Assembly (NCBI GenBank): GCA_902766735.1
Contig: CACXEU010000094.1
Span: forward strand, 1 to 36,580
Direction of reading: 5' to 3'
Origin: an uncultured Lachnospiraceae bacterium
GTDB lineage: Bacteria; Bacillota; Clostridia; Lachnospirales; Lachnospiraceae
DNA: 36,580 bases
The notes under the pieces were generated by a model. The model was not told the DNA's origin, did no database searches, and worked only from the letters and a program-made list of their open reading frames with translations. Within the stretch, counting starts at the first letter, position 1. Every line of letters begins with the position of its first letter. This document shows positions 1 to 8,218 of this stretch, in pieces. The translations under genes and the position numbers were made by a program.

Positions 1-1257
1 CACATAATCCGGATGATAAATTTCTTTTACAAGTCCGGTTGCAAGACCAATCTGGTTACCATAAGAACTGTAACCATCTGCTGCACCCTGAACTAATTTC
101 TTCTGAGGAAGCTTTCCTGCCAATGTTTCGCTCATTGACTTTGTAGGATCTGCTGCACCGGTAACACGCATTGCCTGATATACGTAAGTACGTCCTGACA
201 ATGGGTCTCTGATTGCACCACCAAGACATGTTGCAGCACCACCAAACGGTTCAATTTCTGTCGGATGGTTATGGGTTTCATTCTTGAAGTTTACCAACCA
301 TTCTTCTGTCTTTCCATCGACTTCGACAGGAACAACAATACTACAAGCATTAATTTCATCAGATTCTTCCTGGTCAGCCAGTTTTCCTTCCTTCTTTAAT
401 TTTCTCATAGCCATTAAGGCTAAATCCATAAGGCAAACGAATTTGTCTTTTCTCTCACCGAAAACATCTTTTCTTGTTTCCAGATAATCTTCATATGTTT
501 TTACAATCGGTTCATGATAGAAACCATCGTCAAAGGTAACATCTGTTAATTCTGTGTTAAATGTTGTATGACGACAATGATCAGACCAGTAAGTATCTAA
601 TACTCTGATTTCTGTCATAGAAGGATCTCTGTCTTCTTCATTCTTGAAATAATTCTGAATATGTAAAAAGTCTTTGAAAGTCATAGCAAGCCCCAAAGAA
701 TCATACAATTCTTTTAATTTGCTTTCTTCCATATCCTTAAATCCATTAAATATAATTACATCTTCCGGCTCTTCGAATTCTGTAACTAAAGTTTCCGGCT
801 TTTCCAATCCTGTTTCTCTGGAGTCCACAGGGTTGATACAATAGCTCTTAATCTGTTCAAACTGAGCATCTGTAACATTTCCCTCTAATACATATGTAGT
901 AGCTGTTTTAATTACAGGCTCTTCGTCCTCATTTAAGAACTTAACGCACTGTACTGCAGAGTCTGCTCTCTGATCGAACTGTCCCGGAAGAAATTCCACG
1001 CTGAATACTTTCGCATTCTTTTCATCATATGGGAATGTTTCTTCGTAAACATCATCTACCGGTGGTTCAGAAAATACAGAGGTCAAAGCCTTTGCATAAG
1101 TTTCTTCAGAAAGATTTTCAACATCATATCTTACTAAAACTCTGACATTTTCAAGACCCGCAATTTCCAGATACCCCTTAATGTCTTCTGTTAATTCCTT
1201 AGCCTTTACAGCATAAGGTGTTTTCTTTTCTACATAAACTCTCTTAACTTTACTCAT
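1..1257 (-). CDS. purL: Phosphoribosylformylglycinamidine synthase, N-terminal part (runs off window)
   Basis: PurL makes formylglycinamidine ribonucleotide from FGAR, glutamine and ATP, the fourth step of purine synthesis, in the cytoplasm. The reading frame is open for 419 codons from the ATG at 1257 to the window edge, so only the N-terminal third of the long, single-chain (about 1250-residue) form typical of Clostridia is visible. Seen in the sequence: the motif YWSDHCRHTTF around residue 230, and ETHNHPTEIEPFGGAATC near residue 335, both hallmarks of the FGAM synthase domain. The start MSKVKRVYVEKK is fixed by a perfect AGGAGG (plus-strand complement at 1263-1268) five bases upstream. 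The gene has its own promoter and a structured leader (1310-1351). It lies downstream of, and in the same direction as, the radical SAM cassette. Confidence 0.95.
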   Translation of the reverse strand, partial: MSKVKRVYVEKKTPYAVKAKELTEDIKGYLEIAGLENVRVLVRYDVENLSEETYAKALTSVFSEPPVDDVYEETFPYDEKNAKVFSVEFLPGQFDQRADSAVQCVKFLNEDEEPVIKTATTYVLEGNVTDAQFEQIKSYCINPVDSRETGLEKPETLVTEFEEPEDVIIFNGFKDMEESKLKELYDSLGLAMTFKDFLHIQNYFKNEEDRDPSMTEIRVLDTYWSDHCRHTTFNTELTDVTFDDGFYHEPIVKTYEDYLETRKDVFGERKDKFVCLMDLALMAMRKLKKEGKLADQEESDEINACSIVVPVEVDGKTEEWLVNFKNETHNHPTEIEPFGGAATCLGGAIRDPLSGRTYVYQAMRVTGAADPTKSMSETLAGKLPQKKLVQGAADGYSSYGNQIGLATGLVKEIYHPDYV

Positions 1258-1309
1258 GAGTTCCTCCTGAAAGTTTTGGTTTTAACAACCGATTAATTAT
1301 TTCCTCAAT

Positions 1310-1351
1310 CGTGTAAAAAAGGGCATAGTTCCCCCTTGTAAGGTTTACACG
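1310..1351 (-). promoter_or_regulatory. Structured purL leader, possible attenuator
   Basis: In the minus-strand transcript CGTGTAAA (1351-1344) can pair perfectly with TTTACACG (1317-1310). Inside it, AAGGG (1337-1333) can pair with CCCTT (1323-1319), followed by a run of U, which looks like a weak intrinsic terminator. The outer stem consumes that U run, so the two structures could compete. It would lie at the very 5' end of the purL mRNA. It does not match the purine riboswitch core that I know. Function is inferred only. Confidence 0.4.
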
Positions 1352-1357
1352 GGAACT

Positions 1358-1386
1358 AGTATAACACAAAAATCTCAAAGAGTGAA
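1358..1386 (-). promoter_or_regulatory. Predicted purL promoter
   Basis: On the minus strand the -35 is TTCACT (1386-1381) and the -10 is TATACT (1363-1358), with an exact 17-base spacer. A perfect inverted repeat, TAGTTCCC (1358-1351) and GGGAACTA (1333-1326), starts at the edge of the -10 and spans the likely start of transcription, so it could be an operator as well as an RNA element. Confidence 0.6.
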
Positions 1387-1406
1387 CCTTGAAATGTTTA
1401 CACTCT
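1372..1406 (-). terminator. Possible terminator of the radical SAM cassette
   Basis: In the minus-strand RNA, AGAGTG (1406-1401) pairs with CACTCT (1384-1379), extended by AAC/GTT after a two-base bulge, and is followed by TTGAGATTTTT. It lies just after the stop of the gene at 1417 and overlaps the purL -35 box. The stem is modest. Confidence 0.4.
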
Positions 1407-1416
1407 CACATTTTCG

Positions 1417-2166
1417 TCACATCTCCGGCATATTCTTCCGATACCACTGCGGAATATGATTCTGCTGTCCTTTCAGATTTTTCCTCTGTTCAATTCCAAT
1501 GGTGGTAAAGAAAATCTTCCACAATTCCTCATATTGATCCGTTATTTTCAATGTTCCTAATTCTTCTTCCAGATTCTTTCCCTGAACCATGACACACTTT
1601 CCCTGCGCGGAATGCACCAACGCCTTCTCCCTTTTTTCTTCATAGATAATCCAGTTTTCCTTAGGAAACCGATCAGAAAAATGTTTCTCTAACAATGGCA
1701 AAACATCACAGCGCGGATTTAGTTTTCCTACCAACAATCCACCTCCCACTTCTGTGAACCTCAAAAACCCTTTAAAGTTATGGGTTTCATTGGCAACTTT
1801 CCGATTTAATTCCATCAACGCAACCACTTCCGGAACCCCCAGCATTTTCATTACCGCTCCACCTTTCGGGTATGCAATCTTTAAAAAATCAAAGACAATG
1901 TTTCCTTTTTCCGGAGAGTAATGCATACACGCCCGATAAACAGCCACATAGGCATCAAAAGAAATCTTCACCCGAATGGACTTTGCAACCTTCTCCGATT
2001 TTTCAAAATCCGTCTGCACATTATGGTATTCCGAAAAAAAAGTCGGTGTGAAATAATCTCCGGGATAAATATCCACCTGATTTCCCTGATTCATTAAAAC
2101 CCATCCATCATATATCGCTGTCATAATTCCCTCAAAGGAATTCTCACAAACCAATGTTATATTCAT
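1417..2166 (-). CDS. Probable DNA metabolism protein (TIGR03915/DUF4130 type), partner of radical SAM protein
   Basis: This 249-residue protein resembles the TIGR03915 family, which is known as the regular partner of the radical SAM family TIGR03916, and whose C-terminal part (DUF4130) is also found fused to UdgX-type uracil-DNA glycosylases. Seen here: an N-terminal half beginning MNITLVCENSFEGIMTAIYD and a C-terminal half containing FLRFTEVGGGLLVGKLNP, a DRFPKENWIIYEEKRE stretch and conserved-looking aromatic and basic residues, with no signal peptide or membrane segment. The start codon overlaps the stop of the upstream radical SAM gene by four bases (2163-2166), so translation is probably coupled. 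The biochemical role is unknown; DNA damage processing is inferred from the family's associations. Confidence 0.8.
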   Translation of the reverse strand: MNITLVCENSFEGIMTAIYDGWVLMNQGNQVDIYPGDYFTPTFFSEYHNVQTDFEKSEKVAKSIRVKISFDAYVAVYRACMHYSPEKGNIVFDFLKIAYPKGGAVMKMLGVPEVVALMELNRKVANETHNFKGFLRFTEVGGGLLVGKLNPRCDVLPLLEKHFSDRFPKENWIIYEEKREKALVHSAQGKCVMVQGKNLEEELGTLKITDQYEELWKIFFTTIGIEQRKNLKGQQNHIPQWYRKNMPEM

Positions 2167-3488
2167 CCTCGTACCTCCAAATCCATTAATGTCATCTGGC
2201 GATAGCTGGTATCTTCTTCAATGGCAAACACCTGCCGCTGTTCTTCTCCGGCAATATTCCGGGCAATGTAATCCTGATTCATTCGCAGTGGAAACATACT
2301 TTTCCCATTACAGGTAATAAAATAAGCTGCTCGTTTTAACACCACACCGATTTTTTTCAACGCCTGAAAGTCCAGCATGGAATAGCGTCTGGCAGAAACA
2401 ATCCGTTTCGCTGACCGCACTCCAATCCCGGGAACACGAAGCAGTTGATAATAATCCGCCCGCATCACTTCCACCGGAAACTGCTCCAGATGATTCACCG
2501 CCCAATCACATTTTGGATCCAATACTACATTAAAATTCGGTCTTTTTTCATTTAGTAGTTCTCCCACCTGAAATCCATAGTAGCGAAGCAACCAATCCGC
2601 CTGATATAACCGATGTTCCCGTAACAACGGATTCGGCCCGACTGCTACCGGTGCATCGATATTATGATTCACATCCACGAAAGCAGAATAAAACACTCTC
2701 TTCATCTTCATTTTCCGGTACATATATTCCGTTACCGTCATCAACTGAAAATCCGTTTCCGGCGTTGCACCGATAATCATCTGAGTACTTTGTCCCGCCG
2801 GAACAAATTTCGATGGACGTTTTACTCCGGACTTCGTCACCAGAGCATAACCGGAAGTTTTCCCAGGAAGTAGGTTTCCGATTCCATTTTTAATTTGATT
2901 CATCGGTAACATGATATTCTTATGACTCTTATTCGGTGCCAATTCTTCCAGCCCCCGCTTCGTAGGGAGTTCCAAATTCACACTCATTCGATCCGCCAGA
3001 AAACCAATCCGCTCAACAATCTCTGCAGAAGTTCCCGGAATCGCCTTCACATGAATATATCCAAAAAAGTGATGTTCATTTCTCAATTTCCATAAAGCCT
3101 CATAAATCAGTCCCATCGTATAATCCGGATTTTTTATAATTCCGGAACTTAAAAACAGGCCTTCAATATAATTCCTTCGATAGAACTGCATAGTCAGTTC
3201 GCATACTTCCTCTGGTGTAAAAGAGGCCCTCGGTACATCATTGGATTTTCGATTAATACAATACTTACAGTCAAAAATGCATTCATTGGTAAACAGAATT
3301 TTTAACAGGGATACACACCTTCCATCGGAAGAAAAGGTATGACAAATTCCACAAGCATGGGCATCTCCCATGCCCTGTCCCGGATTCTTACGATCCACTC
3401 CACTGCTGGTGCAAGCCACATCGTATTTCGCAGCATCCGTTAATATCTTTAATTTCTCATCAATCCGCCGTTCCTTCTGAATCTCCAT
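2163..3488 (-). CDS. Putative DNA modification/repair radical SAM protein
   Basis: The 441-residue protein has the radical SAM CxxxCxxC motif (C70, C74, C77 in ECIFDCKYCINR), which binds the [4Fe-4S] cluster that cleaves S-adenosylmethionine. Three further cysteines (C46, C49, C58) just before it are a feature of this family. Near the C terminus, LLRVPGIGVRSAKRIVSARR (about 349-368) is a helix-hairpin-helix DNA-binding motif. Together these match TIGR03916, the radical SAM protein linked with uracil-DNA-glycosylase-like proteins. It is the first gene of a two-gene unit with the DUF4130-type partner. The ATG at 3488 follows GAGGTGATGGA. The substrate and reaction are not known; the HhH motif argues that DNA is the substrate. 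Confidence 0.88.
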   Translation of the reverse strand: MEIQKERRIDEKLKILTDAAKYDVACTSSGVDRKNPGQGMGDAHACGICHTFSSDGRCVSLLKILFTNECIFDCKYCINRKSNDVPRASFTPEEVCELTMQFYRRNYIEGLFLSSGIIKNPDYTMGLIYEALWKLRNEHHFFGYIHVKAIPGTSAEIVERIGFLADRMSVNLELPTKRGLEELAPNKSHKNIMLPMNQIKNGIGNLLPGKTSGYALVTKSGVKRPSKFVPAGQSTQMIIGATPETDFQLMTVTEYMYRKMKMKRVFYSAFVDVNHNIDAPVAVGPNPLLREHRLYQADWLLRYYGFQVGELLNEKRPNFNVVLDPKCDWAVNHLEQFPVEVMRADYYQLLRVPGIGVRSAKRIVSARRYSMLDFQALKKIGVVLKRAAYFITCNGKSMFPLRMNQDYIARNIAGEEQRQVFAIEEDTSYRQMTLMDLEVRG

Positions 3489-3510
3489 TCCATCACCTCA
3501 TTTCCTTAAG

Positions 3511-3545
3511 ATAGAAAAAGAAACAGAACATATGTTCTGTTTCTT
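3511..3545 (-). terminator. Terminator after the GH25 lysozyme gene
   Basis: A perfect 28-base palindrome, AAGAAACAGAACAT (3518-3531) followed directly by ATGTTCTGTTTCTT (3532-3545). On the minus strand the hairpin is followed by TTTCTATC, and with the stem's last bases forms a U-rich tail. It lies 40 bases after the lysozyme stop and 30 bases before the radical SAM start. Confidence 0.7.
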
Positions 3546-3546
3546 C

Positions 3547-3575
3547 ATAGTAACACTTTCTTATTTTTTATGCAA
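3547..3575 (-). promoter_or_regulatory. Possible promoter of the radical SAM cassette
   Basis: Minus strand TTGCAT (3575-3570) and TACTAT (3552-3547) with a 17-base spacer. A start about seven bases downstream would fall in the palindrome at 3518-3545, so the transcript would begin with part of that sequence. Both boxes match consensus at four of six positions. Confidence 0.4.
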
Positions 3576-3584
3576 TGGAAATTT

Positions 3585-4814
3585 TTACTTTACTTTCTTT
3601 CGAACTACTTTACTCCATTCCTTCGAATATAAACGCTTTCCATCTTTATACTTGTATGCCTTCAGTCTAAAGTAGTAGTATCTCTTTGATTTTAGATTTC
3701 CAAGATAAACTGACGTTCCATTGGTGTATCGGGTCAAAGAATTTTTAAACGTCTTATATCGGGAATATTCCACCTTATAACCTACTGTTTTTTTCTGGTG
3801 CGTCCAGGAAACCTTAGCCCATCTTCGTCCGGTGTACACCTTGCCTATTTTCATTCTGGCCGGACGCTTTGTATTTGGGTCGGTATAAATGTCATACGCA
3901 TTGGTTCGCACTGCATCATACCAGAAATTCAAGTCAGTATAACCATTGATTCCACTAATTTTTGCTGTGGAACTACATTGCCACATCTGATAAACACCTT
4001 TATATCCACATGTTTTCCCATAGCGTGCAATCCACTTATAATACACTTTGTTGCTTAAGGAAGAAAGATATTGTGTCCACCAGTTCAGGTTTGCATAAAT
4101 TCCACACTCATATCCATGTTGCGAAATAATTCCTAGAAATGTATCTGCAATCTGTTTCTTTTTCTTGTTGGAAAGGCGTGCCTGAGTGTAATCTTCCATA
4201 TCATAGTAGATTGGGAAACTCATATGAAGTCCTTTTACAAGGCGTAATACATGTTCTGCCTCGCTTCGCGCATCTGCCTTTGTTTTCGCATAGGAGTAGA
4301 GATAAACTCCATATGGAATCTTATACTTTTCGCATCCTTCAATGTACTCTTTCCATCTGCCATCATCCTGTTTTTTTCTGTTATTGCCATAACCGCACCG
4401 AATAATGACATAATCAACATCTGACTTTGCTACCTTTTTCCAGTTAATCTTGCCATTGTGATGACTTACATCAATTCCTTTCATGGTTGCATTTTTTACA
4501 ACCTTTCCATTCCAATAAACTTTTTTTCCCGGTGCCTTCGTAGGTGCCTCTGTCGTTTCTTCTGTAACAGGTTCTGCTGAACTTTCTTCCGTCGTTTCCT
4601 CCGTCGTTTCCGTTTCATCTTTCGTCATCTCATTGAGATCCACAATATAATCCAAAGCGCTTTTCGTGGTCAGTTCTTCTGTACTTTCCACTGTGGATTC
4701 TATCGTAGGTTCTTCCGCATTGGTCTTCTGGGCAACTCCCTGAACAGAAATATTTCCAATAATCAAAGTTACCGCAAGTAGTTTACATAAATCTAGTTTA
4801 ATATTTTTTCTCAT
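3585..4814 (-). CDS. Secreted GH25 lysozyme with Thr/Glu-rich linker and C-terminal Fn3-like domain
   Basis: A glycoside hydrolase family 25 muramidase, predicted to cut the MurNAc-GlcNAc bond of peptidoglycan outside the cell. I use the ATG at 4814 (MRKNIKLDLCKLLAV), which has GGAG five bases upstream and gives a clean signal peptide ending near Asn-Ala-Glu; a TTG 14 codons upstream (4856) is possible but lengthens the signal peptide. Order: signal peptide (1-33), Thr/Glu-rich low-complexity linker (about 34-95), GH25 domain (about 112-300) with the active-site strands GIDVSHHNG (112-120) and YYDMED (203-208), and a C-terminal fibronectin type III-like region (about 319-409) rich in Tyr and Lys. 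It lies downstream of the pan operon with no clear terminator between, so partial read-through is possible; a strong hairpin follows it. Confidence 0.9.
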   Translation of the reverse strand: MRKNIKLDLCKLLAVTLIIGNISVQGVAQKTNAEEPTIESTVESTEELTTKSALDYIVDLNEMTKDETETTEETTEESSAEPVTEETTEAPTKAPGKKVYWNGKVVKNATMKGIDVSHHNGKINWKKVAKSDVDYVIIRCGYGNNRKKQDDGRWKEYIEGCEKYKIPYGVYLYSYAKTKADARSEAEHVLRLVKGLHMSFPIYYDMEDYTQARLSNKKKKQIADTFLGIISQHGYECGIYANLNWWTQYLSSLSNKVYYKWIARYGKTCGYKGVYQMWQCSSTAKISGINGYTDLNFWYDAVRTNAYDIYTDPNTKRPARMKIGKVYTGRRWAKVSWTHQKKTVGYKVEYSRYKTFKNSLTRYTNGTSVYLGNLKSKRYYYFRLKAYKYKDGKRLYSKEWSKVVRKKVK

Positions 4815-4878
4815 AAATTCTCCAGTCCACTTTTTCTTTGTTTTTTGAAAGTTCAATCATCCCCCTGTGATGCAGCAT

Positions 4879-6069
4879 CTACTGAATTTCATCACGAATC
4901 AGATTCAAAAGATCTGCTGCCACTTCGTCCTTTGATTCCAAAGGCAATTCCTGCATATAATTTTTAGTGATTACAGTTACTACATTGGTATCCACACCAA
5001 AACCTGCTCCATCAACCTTCAGATTGTTAGCACAAATCATATCCAGCTTCTTCTTTTCCAATTTAGCTTTGGAATTTTCAATCATGTTCTGGGTCTCCAT
5101 AGAGAATCCACAAATAAACTGACTGGTTTTCTTTTCTGAAAGTACTCCCAGAATGTCTGTTGTTCTTTCCAATTTCAAAGAAAGTTCTCCGTCTTTCTTT
5201 TTCATTTTTTCATCAGACTGCACTGCCGGCTTATAGTCCGCCACTGCAGCACTCATAATTAAAACGTCGGCATCTGAAAAATTATTGCATACACCTTCAT
5301 ACATTTCCTGTGCACTTTCCACTTCCACCACATTCACAAAAGGTGGCTTTGGAATATGGGTTTTCCCGGTCACTAAAGTCACTTGTGCTCCACGCTGCAT
5401 TGCATTTTTGGCAATGGCATACCCCATTTTACCAGTGGAGTGATTGCTGATAAAACGAACCGGGTCTAACCGTTCCATGGTTGGTCCTGCCGTTACCAGA
5501 ATCTTCTTACCTTCCAAATCCTTTTCAAAAGCAATTTCTTTTAGAATATGCTCCATAAGGTCTTCCGGTTCCGGCATTTTCCCTTTTCCTGTATCACCAC
5601 AAGCAAGATAGCCTTCTGCCGGTGCAATTACCTGATAGCCATACTGCTCCAATTTTTTAAGATTGTCCTGAACAATTGGGTTTTCAAACATGTTAGTGTT
5701 CATTGCCGGTGCAATGATTTTTGGACATTTTGCAGCCATAATGGTGGTGGTCAACATATCATCCGCAATTCCACCTGCAATTTTTCCAATGACATTAGCG
5801 CTGGCCGGTGCAACCATAAATATGTCCGCCTTATTTGCCAAGGATACATGTTCCACATTGAATTCAAAATTTCTGTCGAAAGTATCCACAAGGCATTTAT
5901 TTCCGGTCAATGTCTCAAACGTGATTGGATTAATAAAGTTCGTCGCATTCTTTGTCATGATGACATGAACATCTGCATGTTTCTTTTTCAAGGCACTGGC
6001 AAGATTTGCAATCTTATAGGCTGCAATACTACCAGTTACGCCGAGAACCACTGTTTTATTCTTCAGCAT
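4879..6069 (-). CDS. coaBC: Bifunctional phosphopantothenoylcysteine decarboxylase / phosphopantothenate-cysteine ligase
   Basis: CoaBC joins 4'-phosphopantothenate to cysteine and decarboxylates the product to 4'-phosphopantetheine on the way to coenzyme A. The 396-residue length is normal. The CoaC flavoprotein half (about 1-180) shows the catalytic His74 (NVEHVSLANK), the PAMNTNMF motif (121-128) and the active-site Cys157 in GYLACGDTGKGKM. The CoaB half (about 187-396) shows NHSTGKMGYAIAK and the KKKLDMI substrate motif. It ends the pan operon, 51 bases after panD, with AGGAG seven bases before the ATG. Its presence here makes the operon span pantoate synthesis through phosphopantetheine, except for pantothenate kinase. 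Confidence 0.96.
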   Translation of the reverse strand: MLKNKTVVLGVTGSIAAYKIANLASALKKKHADVHVIMTKNATNFINPITFETLTGNKCLVDTFDRNFEFNVEHVSLANKADIFMVAPASANVIGKIAGGIADDMLTTTIMAAKCPKIIAPAMNTNMFENPIVQDNLKKLEQYGYQVIAPAEGYLACGDTGKGKMPEPEDLMEHILKEIAFEKDLEGKKILVTAGPTMERLDPVRFISNHSTGKMGYAIAKNAMQRGAQVTLVTGKTHIPKPPFVNVVEVESAQEMYEGVCNNFSDADVLIMSAAVADYKPAVQSDEKMKKKDGELSLKLERTTDILGVLSEKKTSQFICGFSMETQNMIENSKAKLEKKKLDMICANNLKVDGAGFGVDTNVVTVITKNYMQELPLESKDEVAADLLNLIRDEIQ

Positions 6070-6120
6070 AGCGTCTCTCCTTTCTCCCTACTTTCGATGA
6101 AATTTCGTTCTTACATACCA

Positions 6121-6516
6121 TTATACTTCTAAATCAAATAATTTGCCGTGTTTTTCGTAATTTGTTAATCTTGTCATTTTATTATCATCATCTACGAATA
6201 CTACCTTCGGCCTATTCTCCTGCACTTCTTCCGGTGTCATCTGGGCATAACACATAATGATGATTTTGTCTCCAATGTCCACCATATGCGCTGCAGCACC
6301 ATTCAGACAAATCATTCCGGAACCTCTTTCACCTGCAATCACATAAGTTTCGAAACGATTTCCATTATTTACATCGGCAATCTGTACCTTTTCATATTCA
6401 TAAATTCCTGCCGCTTCCATTAATGCTTCATCCACGGTAATGCTTCCCACATAGTCAAGCTCGGCCTGTACAACCGTTGCACGATGAATTTTACTCTTAA
6501 GCATATTCACTAACAT
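6121..6516 (-). CDS. panD: Aspartate 1-decarboxylase proenzyme
   Basis: PanD makes beta-alanine from L-aspartate for pantothenate. The 131-residue proenzyme self-cleaves between Gly24 and Ser25 to form a pyruvoyl cofactor; here Gly24-Ser25 lie in [12 protein letters not shown] at exactly the usual positions when the ATG at 6516 ([13 protein letters not shown]) is used, which also has AAGGAG eight bases upstream. The catalytic-site Lys9 and the [17 protein letters not shown] segment are present. It lies 12 bases downstream of panC and upstream of coaBC in the same operon. Confidence 0.96.
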   Translation of the reverse strand: MLVNMLKSKIHRATVVQAELDYVGSITVDEALMEAAGIYEYEKVQIADVNNGNRFETYVIAGERGSGMICLNGAAAHMVDIGDKIIIMCYAQMTPEEVQENRPKVVFVDDDNKMTRLTNYEKHGKLFDLEV

Positions 6517-6528
6517 AATTTTTCTCCT

Positions 6529-7368
6529 TTAAATCATCATATTATCAATCAATCTTGTCTTTCCAATATAAACAGCCATTGCAACCAACATCGGTGCCTT
6601 GATTTCTTTCTGCTGTTGCATGGTAAGGCCATTGACTGCCTTGACATAATCGATTTTTGCCAATGGTTCCGTTTCGATGTTTTCCTTCATTTTTGCAACC
6701 AGTACTTCTGCATCAGTTTCCCCATCCGCCACTAATTGCTTTCCAAGGGCAATGGTCTTACTTAAAATCAATGCCGCCTTTCTTTCTTCCGGAGACAGAT
6801 AAGTATTTCTGGAACTTTTTGCCAATCCATCTTCTTCACGAACGATTGGGCAACCCACAACGTTGATATCCATGTTTAAATCCTGCACCATATGTTTGAT
6901 AATCGCAAGCTGCTGTGCATCTTTTTCACCAAAATATGCGTTATCCGGCTGTACAATATTAAATAGCTTGTTTACCACGGTACATACCCCTCTGAAATGT
7001 ACCGGTCTGGAAAGTCCGCAAAGTTCTTCCGTCAGAACAGACATGTCCACATAAGTACTGAAATCATCATGATACATTTCTTCCGGTTCCGGATGGAAAA
7101 TCAAATCTGCACCAAGACTTTCACAAAATGCACTATCCTTTTCCAAATCTCTTGGGTAGCTTTCCAAATCTTCTGTTGGTCCGAACTGCATCGGATTCAC
7201 GAAAATACTTACCACAACCTTGTCATTGTTTTCTCTTGCTTTGGTAATCAAACTTCCGTGACCTTCATGAAGATACCCCATGGTCGGCACAAACCCAACA
7301 CTCTGTCCTTCCTTCTTCCATTCTTTTACCAGTTCTCTAACTTCCTTTACTGTTGATACAACCTTCAT
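6529..7368 (-). CDS. panC: Pantothenate synthetase (pantoate-beta-alanine ligase)
   Basis: PanC condenses pantoate and beta-alanine using ATP, through a pantoyl-adenylate. The 279-residue length is normal for the family. The nucleotidyl-transferase HIGH-type motif is seen in FVPTMGYLHEGHGSL (His34, His37), the pantoate/ATP-binding segment in FVNPMQFGPTEDLESYPRD, and the KMSKS-like loop in EEDGLAKSSRNTYL. It sits between panB (22 bases upstream) and panD (12 bases downstream), so it is part of one transcript with them. Confidence 0.97.
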   Translation of the reverse strand: MKVVSTVKEVRELVKEWKKEGQSVGFVPTMGYLHEGHGSLITKARENNDKVVVSIFVNPMQFGPTEDLESYPRDLEKDSAFCESLGADLIFHPEPEEMYHDDFSTYVDMSVLTEELCGLSRPVHFRGVCTVVNKLFNIVQPDNAYFGEKDAQQLAIIKHMVQDLNMDINVVGCPIVREEDGLAKSSRNTYLSPEERKAALILSKTIALGKQLVADGETDAEVLVAKMKENIETEPLAKIDYVKAVNGLTMQQQKEIKAPMLVAMAVYIGKTRLIDNMMI

Positions 7369-7390
7369 TTCTATCTCTCCTTATTAACAA

Positions 7391-8218
7391 TTAATACAGT
7401 TTTTCTATCACTTCATCATCAATGGCATAAGTATGTTCTGCTGCCGGGAAGGTACCTTCCTGAATTTCGTCAATAAATCCCTGGAAAGCTCCCTTCATCA
7501 CATCACCTACTGTTGCAAACTGTTTTACAAACTTTGGCACATAGTCAGAGAACATTCCCAACATATCCTGATATACCAGAACCTGTCCGTCACAATCCGC
7601 TCCGGCACCAATACCAATGGTTGGAATATCCAGTTTTTCCGTAACTAATTTTGCAAGTTTCGCCGGAACCCCTTCCAATACCACCATAGATGCTCCAGCT
7701 GCCTGGACGGCATAAGCATCTTCAATCAACTTCTTCGCTGCCGCTTCTGTCTTCCCCTGTACCTTATATCCACCAAAGGAATTGATGGACTGCGGAGTCA
7801 GGCCTAAATGGGCACACACCGGAATGGATGCTTTCACAATAGCTTCAATCTGTGGGCATACTTCCTTTCCGCCTTCCAGTTTTACCATGTTCGCATGCCC
7901 TTCCTTTACCAGGCGACCGGCATTGACCACTGCATCGTAAACAGATGTCTGATAAGACATGAATGGCATATCGCAAACCAATAATATATTTTTAATTCCA
8001 CGGGATACTGCTGCGCAATGGTGAATCATATCTTCCATAGTTACCTGCAATGTATCCTCGTATCCCAACATTGTATTTCCTAAAGAATCTCCTACTAAAA
8101 TACAGTTTACACCAACCTCTTCCATTAACTTTGCTGTGGAATAATCATAGCAAGTCAACATGGAAATCTTATTTCCTTCCTGTTTCTGTTTCAAAATGGT
8201 TGTTACTGTGTTCTTCAT
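7391..8218 (-). CDS. panB: 3-methyl-2-oxobutanoate hydroxymethyltransferase
   Basis: PanB transfers a hydroxymethyl group from methylene-tetrahydrofolate to 2-oxoisovalerate (a valine precursor), giving ketopantoate. The 275-residue protein shows the family motifs [18 protein letters not shown] (metal and substrate binding), [17 protein letters not shown] and AHLGLTPQS. Its ATG overlaps the TGA of the upstream panG gene (ATGA at 8215-8218), and a GGAGG lies seven bases upstream inside panG, so the two are translationally coupled. This directly pairs the enzyme with the reductase that uses its product. Confidence 0.97.
   Translation of the reverse strand: MKNTVTTILKQKQEGNKISMLTCYDYSTAKLMEEVGVNCILVGDSLGNTMLGYEDTLQVTMEDMIHHCAAVSRGIKNILLVCDMPFMSYQTSVYDAVVNAGRLVKEGHANMVKLEGGKEVCPQIEAIVKASIPVCAHLGLTPQSINSFGGYKVQGKTEAAAKKLIEDAYAVQAAGASMVVLEGVPAKLAKLVTEKLDIPTIGIGAGADCDGQVLVYQDMLGMFSDYVPKFVKQFATVGDVMKGAFQGFIDEIQEGTFPAAEHTYAIDDEVIEKLY

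Noticed and set aside
1258..1416. Purine riboswitch before purL
   Set aside because: The conserved loop and junction bases of the purine aptamer are not found; only simple inverted repeats are seen.
5548..6132. Plus-strand open frames of up to 194 codons opposite coaBC, gatB and others
   Set aside because: Compositionally odd (Cys/His/Phe-rich) antisense shadows of conserved genes, without ribosome sites.
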